DNA of 60,000 nucleotides from the NCBI RefSeq assembly GCF_026151205.1, contig NC_087079.1, positions 64,001-124,000 on the forward strand, read 5' to 3'. The translations under genes were made by a program, and so were the position numbers. This document shows positions 11,480 through 20,400 of this stretch, one piece after another. How positions within the stretch are numbered: the first letter of the stretch is position 1; each line of letters starts with the position of its first letter. The stretch is from Bolinopsis microptera (lineage: Eukaryota > Ctenophora > Tentaculata > Lobata > Bolinopsidae). Under the pieces are notes generated by a model that made no database searches, was not told the origin of the DNA, and saw only the letters and a list, made by a program, of their open reading frames with translations.

Positions 11480-12215
11480 TTGATAGATACAGTAAGTTTT
11501 CTGGGAGGGGATCTAGTTTTAGAGTATAGAAACTCCCTCCCCGAGGTTTCCCAGTCGAACAGGGAGTATGACATTGGGGTAGTGTTCCGTCGTGGCGATA
11601 AACTTGCTCGAGAGTGGGGGTTGTCTCCTACTCTAATGTATCTCACTGTTTTTCCTGCAGGAGAAGCACACATTTCAGCTTGTTTTCTTTACTCTTGGAA
11701 AGGGGATCATCTGTTAAAAAACGTCTGATTTGGCTCCAAAAATAAATAAAAATCATCTACTAGTGAGAATCTGCCACCAATTAAAATCCGTACCAGTAAA
11801 GCGTTTTGGCGGGAAATGTTCCTTGTTGAATTCACGTCTACCAAACTTTATAGAGTCATTTATCCTTACCAGCTGAGGAGCAAATAACCTGAAATTAAAA
11901 GAATTATTAACCGTACCATTTTCTGTAGCTCTTAGATCATAGATGAGATCAAGAGCATGCATGTGATTAATTAAACCTCAAGATGAAATTATACAATTAA
12001 CCAACTATAATGAAAACAATAAATCGCTCAATGCCGACAGCAATGGAATAGAATCAAATCTGCTTATATAAATTTTTTACTGTTCGTCAAATCGAACCTT
12101 CTAGCTGCTGAAACTTCGTTGTAGCTGACCGCCTGTCGGTCTAACAGTTTTAGAGAACTGATGTTATGAATCACAAACAATCTGTAGCACTCTTCTTGAG
12201 CGATCGGGTTGCCGA
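11480..12215 (-). CDS. Orphan exons of a leucine-rich-repeat protein gene, partial
   Basis: The best exon is 12215-about 12086 (acceptor CCTTTCAG at its 5' side). It encodes an LRR C-terminal cap: LFGNPI, then ECYRLFVIHNISSLKLLDRQ, then a basic tail. The pattern NPI..E..YR.FVI....LK.LD is typical of capped LRR proteins of the cilium-associated type, but the family member is not identified. Two further candidates lie downstream on the same strand: about 11930-11878 (donor GTAAGG) and about 11660-11480 (acceptor CTCCTGCAG, donor GTGAGT), the latter with FDWETSGREFLYSKTRSPP. Their phases do not all join simply, so the model is incomplete. LRR exons upstream of 12215 were not found; they may lie beyond the TG repeat and gap, or the locus may be decayed. 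Confidence 0.5.
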
Positions 12216-12720
12216 ATAGATCTGAAAGGTTTGCAGATAATTTCATTGTTCAGTTAAGGTTATACATACTGAACTGGAGTGGAGTGTCCACGCCGCGGGG
12301 CCGGGATGTTGCACTTACATTGCCGTATTCTGACAAAGGGGAGTAAGTTACCACGTCACCATTTCGAGATAGTATGACGTTTTTGGTTTTTATCTCCGAT
12401 TCTTTTTTGCATAATTAGATCAAAACTCAAAAGTTGACACGTTGGAGACAACCACAAACCAGGCTTTTTACTGGAAATCGACCGCCAAGTTTTTGTTGAG
12501 GACAAAATGAAAATTCCTATAGAAAAAAACAGTCATTTTAACAGTTATTCATTATTGAGCTGTTAATCACTGAGAATATGTAGTTTAGCATTGTCATCAT
12601 CTGGTTAAAGCCTTCAAATGACACCAATAATCGTATACAAATTACAGATTAACGCGTAGCTAATTATACTCAAGACGGATCAGCTGATTACGCGGTTCTC
12701 GTACAATCTATACTAATAAT
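12216..12720. other. Spacer before the TG repeat
   Basis: No gene seen. At 12707 the sequence TCTATACTAATAAT, preceded by A, resembles the 5' terminus of animal Helitrons and leads straight into the TG array. The assembly gap prevents finding a matching 3' end. Confidence 0.3.
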
Positions 12721-12726
12721 CCCAGG

Positions 12727-12733
12727 ATGTGTG

Positions 12734-12779
<46 letters not shown>

Positions 12780-12790
12780 GTGTGTGTGTG

Positions 12791-12846
<56 letters not shown>

Positions 12847-12946
12847 TGTGTGTGTGTGTGCGCGCGGGTGTGCGCGCGCGCGCGTGTGTGTGTGTGTGTG
12901 TCTGTGTGTGTGTGTGTGTGTGTCTGTGTGTGTGTGTGTGTGTGTG

Positions 12947-12991
<45 letters not shown>

Positions 12992-13130
12992 TTGTGTGTG
13001 TGTGTGCGCGCGGGTGTGCGCGCGCGCGCGTGTGTCTGTGTGTGTCTGTGTGTCTGTGTGTCTGTGTGTCTGTGTGTGTGTGTGTGTGTCTGTGTGTGTG
13101 TCTGTGTGTCTGTGTGTCTGTGTGTCTGTG

Positions 13131-13187
<57 letters not shown>

Positions 13188-13321
13188 CTGTGTGTCTGTG
13201 TGTCTGTGTGTGTGTGTGTGTGTGTGTCTGTGTGTGTGTGTGTGTGTGTGTCTGTGTGTCTGTGTGTGTGTGTGTGTGTGTGTCTGTGTGTGTGTGTGTG
13301 TGTCTGTGTGTGTGTGTGTGT

Positions 13322-13406
<85 letters not shown>

Positions 13407-13409
13407 TGT

Positions 13410-13446
<37 letters not shown>

Positions 13447-13455
13447 TGTGTGTGG
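12727..13455 (+). repeat. Long (TG)n microsatellite with TT, TC and CG interruptions
   Basis: About 730 bp of TG dinucleotides with regular TTTG and TCTG interruptions and two copies of a GCGCGCGGGTGTGCGCGCGC block near 12860 and 13006. The three overlapping Cys/Val open frames are artefacts of the dinucleotide repeat. It ends in GGGAAATTTCC just before the gap. Confidence 0.97.
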
Positions 13456-13485
13456 GAAATTTCCGAACGGTTAAATCAAGAAAAC

Positions 13486-13585
13486 NNNNNNNNNNNNNNN
13501 NNNNNNNNNNNNNNNNNNNNNNNNNNNNNNNNNNNNNNNNNNNNNNNNNNNNNNNNNNNNNNNNNNNNNNNNNNNNNNNNNNNNN
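13486..13585. other. Assembly gap, 100 N
   Basis: Exactly 100 unknown bases, the usual placeholder for a gap of unknown size. It lies between the TG repeat and a C-rich dispersed repeat. Confidence 0.99.
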
Positions 13586-13589
13586 TCAA

Positions 13590-14690
13590 AGTGTCGAAAT
13601 AAATGGAACTTTTTCGTTAATTCTGCCAAAATTTCCAGACGTCTGGATTTTCAGAAACCACCCCCCCTCCCCCTGTCCGGACTTGTCCGAAATTCCAAAA
13701 CCACCCCCCTCCCTATTTGCCGGACGTCCTAAGTAGATAGCATTAAAGTGCAAAAATGCACATTTGGGGTATTGTATTTTGGGCTGTGGACGTTCCAGAA
13801 GCTTCTATAGGGCCAGGGGTTGTTCACACTTCACATATTACGTAATCAGCCGAGGGGGGAGGGGGGTTTCCAAATGATTACGCGCAAGTGTAATTTTAAC
13901 ACAATAGCTACCTTATAGTTATCGCGGACCTTATTTGGACGGACATTAATTGAACGCCGTGCTGGAGGCCCTGACGTGCATCTTAAACATCCTGTTAAAG
14001 CCCGTTCATTTAAGGTCCGTCCAAGTTAAAGTCTGCTAGCAGTTAGCAGCACTCAGCAGTCAGCAGCAGTTAACAGTAGTCAGCAGCAGTTAGCAGCAGT
14101 TTCTTTGCACTATGGCACCCCTGTGTATATAATAGATTCTAGGCTGCGTATTTATTAAAACGCAAACGGCCGTTCACCAATCGATAAGTATAATATAATA
14201 TACATTATCCTTGACGTGTAACCCAAACCACCAAACGTAAAGATCCCAATTCAATTTGTAACGGATGTAAGTGTGAAGTGGCCATCTACTTAGTACGTCC
14301 ACCAAAATCGCAGATTTTCAGAACACCACCCCCTCCCGGCCCCCTGACCGGGTGTGTCCGAATTTTCAAAACCACCCCTACCGGTACCCCCTCCCCCGGA
14401 CGTCCGGATTTCCAGCTACTTTCAGCTACTCCAGCTAGTACAAATAAAATCAACTCAAATTCATTGTTAATAAAATTCAAAGAGTTGAAATAAAATTCAA
14501 AGAGTTGAAATAAAATCCAAAGAGTTGAAATAAATCAAAATGGGACTTTTCCGTTAATTTTGCCAAAATTTCCGGACGTCCGGATTTTCAGAAACCACCC
14601 CCCCCCCCCCCCCTCCCCCTGTCCGGACTTGTCCAAAATTCCAAAACCACCCCCTCCCTATTTGCCGGACGTCCTATAGATGGCCCCTTA
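13590..14690 (+). repeat. Three copies of a C-rich GGACGTCC repeat family
   Basis: Copies at about 13600-13735, 14283-14420 and 14540-14685 share the order GACGTCYGGATTTTCAGAA, a C-rich run, TGTCCGGACTTGTCC, CCAAAACCACCCC and CCGGACGTCC. Between them are a short tandem stretch (GAGTTGAAATAAAATTCAAA, about 14470-14535), CAGCAGTTAGCAG repeats at 14035-14100, and a fragment of the TACGTAAT/poly-C element at about 13815-13880. No coding function is supported. Confidence 0.8.
13935..14024. repeat. Short inverted repeat (~90 bp)
   Basis: TTGGACGGACATTAATTGAA at the left is mirrored by TTCATTTAAGGTCCGTCCAA at the right, with mismatches inside the arms. Probably a miniature element or a decayed hairpin. 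Confidence 0.55.
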
Positions 14691-14976
14691 GGAGTCAATA
14701 TATTTTGATGTTGCCATTGGTGGCAAGTCCCCCTAGTCATACATCGTAGTCCGATAGTTTCACTGCGTCCTAATATGATTATGAATACAGAAATGAAAAT
14801 ACAACTTTTTCTGTCAGTTCTGTCACATTGTGCACTATTATTATAAAAGTGTACAATGTACACTCAATTGTTCTGTGCTGCAGAGTACACACAGTCAGTA
14901 CACAGTAGGAAGTGAATTGCTAGTTTTCTCTGTTGTTAGTGGTGTTATGTTCGATTTGCGTGATCCTCCGTGCTGT

Positions 14977-15290
14977 CTTGTAATCTTCTGTCTTGTAATC
15001 TTCTGTCTTGTAATCTTCTGTCTTGTAATCTTCTGTCTTGTAATCTTCTGTCTTGTAATCTTCTGTCTTGTAAACTTCTGTCTTGTAAACTTCTGTCTTG
15101 TAAACTTCTGTCTTGTAAACTTCTGTCTTGTAATCTTCTGTCTTGTAATCTTCTGTCTTGTAAACTTCTGTCTTGTAAACTTCTGTCTTGTAAACTTCTG
15201 TCTTGTAATCTTCTGTCTTGTAATCTTCTGTCTTGTAATCTTCTGTCGTGTAATCTTCTGTCTTGTAATCTTCTGTCTTGTAATCTTCGT
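14977..15290 (+). repeat. 15-bp minisatellite (~21 units)
   Basis: Perfect or near-perfect copies of CTTGTAATCTTCTGT. Two variants (TAATC and TAAAC) occur in blocks and one unit reads GTGTAATC. Because 15 is divisible by three, frames stay open on both strands (repeats of NLLSC, VIFCL and QDRRL); these are not proteins. There are no spacers between units, so this is not a CRISPR array. Confidence 0.97.
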
Positions 15291-15382
15291 CCTAATATCA
15301 ATTTAGTAAAAACGATAAAATAATTAATTGGCGAGTGTTTGGGGCACAGTAGAATTGTTGATAACAGTAACACTGCAGTGTT

Positions 15383-15430
15383 ATGGATGACCTAATCATG
15401 CAGGTGAAGCTGTAGCATTGGGTCATCCAT
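15383..15430. repeat. 48-nt hairpin
   Basis: ATGGATGACCTAAT pairs with ATTGGGTCATCCAT (one position becomes G-U in RNA), enclosing a second stem TGCAG/CTGTA around a six-base loop. It is short for an animal pre-miRNA but symmetrical. It may equally be a decayed miniature element. Confidence 0.6.
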
Positions 15431-15524
15431 CTCCTTTTAATCCAGATATTTACTATACGTTAGGCCTTAGGGCTTAGGGTGTACTTTTATCCCTAATTTT
15501 TTACTAGCATAATGTTTTGTTTTG

Positions 15525-15614
15525 TCTGTTTTCCTTTCACAGGACGATTATTAACAGCTATTGTTGCACAATAACTGTTAATAATCGTATTCGTCCTGTA
15601 AAAGGAAAACAGAT
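15525..15614. repeat. Inverted repeat with ~40-bp arms
   Basis: TCTGTTTTCCTTT, ACAGGACGA and TTATTAACAG on the left are mirrored on the right by CTGTTAATAA, TCGTCCTGTA and AAAGGAAAACAGA. One arm has a small insertion. Likely a miniature foldback element. Confidence 0.85.
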
Positions 15615-17451
15615 AATTGTGCTAATATCATTGATTTATCATAATGTACATTATCAATTATCATAATGTAATATTCATTGTATTAATGTTTTCTAACAAT
15701 GTTGAAATGTTATGTTAAATGTTTATTGTTTGTGTAATTCTCTTTCAATTATGTTATTAGTTGTGTTATTAGTTTGTAATATTAGTTTGTGTCATTAGTT
15801 TGTGTGATTAATTTGTGTTATTAATATGTTACTGGAGTGATATTTTCAATACGTTACATTGTCTAGTGTATGTAGAAAATGTTTACATTGTCTAGTGTAT
15901 GTAGACAATGTTTACATTGTCTAGTGTATACATTGTACGTCACAGTACATTGTACGTTGTTCTACTCGGAGAAGGATTTTGAGTAGATTGTGGGCCAATT
16001 CTGACTAAATAAAAGTGTACAGTAATAAATTAAATTTCTTATCTAAGGCTTAGATAAGACATTTAGATTCTAAGCAACTGTATAATTTACTAACGTAGTA
16101 ACTAGTAACGTTGTCATGTGGCACACCTGTGCACTGAACTCTTTTGGTTTTGTAACTTAATCCAGACCTAGAGTAACTTAATAACTAACTTAAGTTCCCG
16201 TCTTGTATTTCTCATCTTACAATTTCTCGTTTCTCTGTCTTGTTGACTTTTAGCATTCGACTGGGTCACTGGGTGCAAAGATTTGTGGCATCAGATATTC
16301 TAGGTAACTTTGATCTATAATAATAGGGTCCCTTGGGAAAAGTCTGTATATAGCAATTTAAAGTTTGGTATCTGCATTCGCGTTGTACCCGAACTTATCT
16401 CAGATTTAGATTTTGTCCGGGACCTCAACCTCATGGCTCCACATCAATCAACTGACCTATTGGTCACGACTCACGTTGGACAAAATGTCGTCAAATCGGT
16501 GAAATTTCTGTTCAGGAAATATCATATATTTGAAAATGGGACAGAAATGAGAAAACATGATTTCATACATTTTGTAACGTTTACTGTGTAATGCTCCCTT
16601 CGGTCGGAATCAAGCTTCCTATATAGTCATCTACAGTCTAGCTTATAGATCAACTTTATCTAAAACATCCGATACCATACGTTTTTTCACAGATTAAACC
16701 TTAATTCGGTTAAAATTCACATAAACTACAGGGGGTGGGGGGCTATATCAAATATCGATACCGTATAAGTGACAGTGTACGCTATCACATGATTACCCAT
16801 CAATTTTGTGAACGAGATAAACAATTTCTTGATAACTTCATCATTTTAAATTCGTTTTGCGTCATTCTTTCAGATCATATTCCAAATTTAATGACCTATT
16901 ACAATATGTTAAAATGTAGTTTCTAGCATCTGCTAGTATAAGTAATTCGATATTGATTGGGTGTGGCCTCGAAAGTCGAAAGTTTCACATTTTGGCGACA
17001 GAATCCTCGAATGAGTAGTTACAGTATACCATCTGCAATGTTACATATTGTCTTGAATATGAAACATGGCTACATTATACACGATTTTACACGATTTGAA
17101 AATGTATTTTCTGCACAGCAAAGTAAAGTTAAAATAATTAACAAAATAAAAATAGTTGCTTCACTAACATTGACATTCCAGTTGATGATATAATTTGATG
17201 TATAATTTAGATAAATTTCCATACTAAGTCTCACTTCGATGTATCTTTTTTTGTCTATTTTATTATCGAAGCGTGTAATAAATGTTAGAATTCATTTATC
17301 ATTTATTTGTTTTCAGGCTGTCATTCTTGTATTTGTTTAGGAAACAATTATAGTCGTTATATATATGTTACATTGGATCAATTCTTTTGACACAAATTCT
17401 TATTTTTATCAGCATGTTTAAATACCCCGCTTTTTCTCAATTCCAGTGAAA
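15615..17451. other. Upstream spacer of the DAPP1-like gene
   Basis: AT-rich. It contains a local triplication of TTTACATTGTCTAGTGTAT at about 15855-15930. The open frames at 16310-16591 and 16735-17193 have no recognisable domain and were not accepted. TTCCAG just before the 17452 ATG suggests an unseen 5' UTR exon in this stretch. Confidence 0.4.
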
Positions 17452-20400
17452 ATGTCCAAACTGTTCAAGTTAGTCAGTGAAAATGACTGGGCGCAGTCTC
17501 TGAAGAGTCTCAGTAGAACAAATTCCACCAGTTCCATTTGTTCTGTAGCTTACTATCCTGCCCTAAGTTGGGAACTGAACAATATTAGGTAGCCCACGTG
17601 TAGCAGTAGCACACGTGTAGCACACGTGTAGCACACGTGTAACGCACGTGTAGCCCACGTGTTTAAGTGTAAAATGTGATATTTATTGTTTCTCAGCCTG
17701 ATTTACGTTTTTTAATTCTTGGATTACTGATCTAATTTTTAAACCAGAAATCAGAGTAAGGATATTATGTTTCCAATACTCGCGTACACGAAACTATTCC
17801 GTGAACAATAAACATCTGTATTGTGAATTGATCCTTATCTATGTATTTTATGAGATCTAAATCTTAACTTAACCAATGTAAATGATTTTTGTCAAATCAG
17901 CTCAATATTAAGTTCAATTAGATAGGACTGATGTAGATTGGTAAAGAAAGTTGTCAGTGATAACTGATACGTAGCCAGAGAAACGAGTATTGGTATGAGA
18001 TCTTGAACAGTGTCTGAAAATAGTTCAGACCTCTTATATAAGGTGGATACAAGTTGAGCAGCTATTATTTGGAAGAGTGCCGAAAAGAGGAAAACAAGTC
18101 AGATTCTGAGACTCAGAGATCATGTCAAGGTTGGGAGGGGGAACAAACAATTTCACTTTCTCAGTGGAGACTGCCTCCAGTTCCAGTAGTTCAGGGTTCG
18201 GGGACGGCCAACTGGAGCCCTATCCTGCTTTAGAGTTGGAACTCCTCCGAGTCAGGTTAGTTCAGGGTTCGGACTTCAGGACGGCCAGCTGGAGCCCTAT
18301 CCTGAAGCCCTAACCACATTCAGAGGATTCGATGAACTGTAAACGGGTAAACCACTTCTCCAGCTTCCATCGTTTTGCCTTTGGTTCACATTGCACTTCA
18401 CTTTTTTTGGCCATTTTAAACCTGAACCTCTATGCGTATTGCGTACACCACTAAGCTATATTATTGGACCGCTCCCAATAAATCGCTCGCCTCAATTTTA
18501 TGAAAATTCTTGTGAAAAGGCCCTGAGGGAATGAAAGTAATATGAGTCGGTATATTTGTGGACGCTGATTCCTAATCACACCCCCCCCCCCCCCCACATG
18601 ACGTAGGGTAGAAATGCTTCCCTTCAGAGTTATGCCTATGGTGTATGGGCAAAAACTGTTTTGGTCACGTGACTAGCTAGTTAAACACGAATTCGAAAAC
18701 CATAAAACCAAAGTCACGTGATAATTTTAAGGCGAGCGATCATTAGTAAGACTAAGAGCCGGACACCTACTAAAAGTAAAATTATACGTAACCTACTCAC
18801 ACAGTCACCCAAAGATAATTACTACGTAGTTCGTTAATACTATAATAGTAATACTAATTAACTAATAGCTGTTGATCGATGTTTGCTATTGATTCATGTT
18901 AAGTGTTAACTGTTGTCTGTTAAGTACGCAATGCTCAAGACCAAAATCTAATTTGATAAACTGCATATACCTCCTATGTCTTTAAGTCATCATGAATCTG
19001 TCACCTTTGTTCTGTTGTTAAGTTTCACCATTACTTTCACTTTCACTTTCACAAAATTCTCCTCCCCAGATGGTATCACCCTAATCTGAACCGTCACGCA
19101 GCAGAGCACATCCTACTGGGAACTGACAAGGTTGGGAGCTACCTGATGAGGACCTACAGTAGAGGAGGACCTGACGACTTAACTGTCTCTGTCAAGTTAG
19201 TTTATTATTGCAGTTAATTAATTAATTGTAGTTAATTAATTCCAGCGTTGCTTTAACACGTGATGACATGATTTAACAATCAGATTGCACTCATTTTGTT
19301 TAATTTAGGACCACTCACATCAGCTCCCGGCAACAGTAAGATCTATCGGTCATTCAAATAATTGATCATAAATCGACATGGCTGATCGAATATTTAAATC
19401 AGGTATCCCGAGGATGTAAAACATTTCCCCGTGTTATGGCAGGGGGATGGCTACCTATTCGGAAAACATAAGTTCGACAATTTAAGGAAACTTCTGGAAC
19501 ATTTCGAAAACATTCCCGCTATCGGTAAGTAAGGTTACAATTTAAACACAGAGATTACAGAGATTACACAGGTATTACAGATACACAGAGATTACAGTTA
19601 CACAGAGGTGCTCTTCCTCTTTGCAAATTACAACAGTTTCAGCTCATTTAAAACTAATAACTAGCAGCAAGTTAATAAATTACTTAACAGGAACTGCAGA
19701 CTTAGCGAGCACTTCCGGAGGTTATCAAGTGGAACTGCGCTACCCCTACCCACGGGAGGTGCACACTGACGACAAGGGTAAGTAGTCAGAGTAGAGCGCT
19801 GTGATTGGTCAGTAGTCAGAGTGGAGCGCTGTGATTGGTCAGTAGTCAAAGTGGAGCGCTGTGATTGGTCAGTAGTCAGAGTGGAGCGCTGTGATTGGTC
19901 AGTAGTCAGAGTGGAGCGCTGTGGTTGGTCAGTAGTCAGAGTGGAGCGCTGTGATTGGTCAGTAGTCAAAGTGGAGCGCTATGATTGGTCAGTAGTCAGA
20001 GTGGAGCGCTGTGATTGGTAGTAGTCAGAGTGGAGCGCTGTGATTGGTCAGTAGTCAGAGTGGAGCGCTGTGATTTGTCAGTAGTCAGAGTGGAGCGCTG
20101 TGATTGGTCAGTAGTCAGAGTGGAGTGCTGTGATTGGTCAGTAGTCAGAGTGGAGCGCTGTGATTGGTTTGGAGGACTTCGCCGCTTCGACGCGCCGCGG
20201 GAACTAGCATTCTTGCTTCGCAGATCGTCGATCGTTGACATCGTCAACCAATGATTGGTCAGTAGTCAGAGTGGAGCGCTGTGGTTGGTCAGTAGTCAGA
20301 GTGGAGCGCTGTGATTCATGGTCAGTAGTCAGAGTAGAGCGCTGTGGTTGGTCAGTAGTCAGAGTGGAGCGCTGTGATTTGTCAGTAGTCAGAATGGAGC

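Noticed and set aside
12727-13736. Three long Cys/Val-rich open frames
   Set aside because: They translate a TG dinucleotide repeat and run into the N gap.
14830-15373. Overlapping repetitive frames and a possible CRISPR-like array
   Set aside because: Continuous 15-bp units with no spacers, in a eukaryotic context; open frames follow from the period.
16310-17193. Three frames of 63-93 residues before the DAPP1-like gene
   Set aside because: No domain, no joined exons, AT-rich composition like the spacer.
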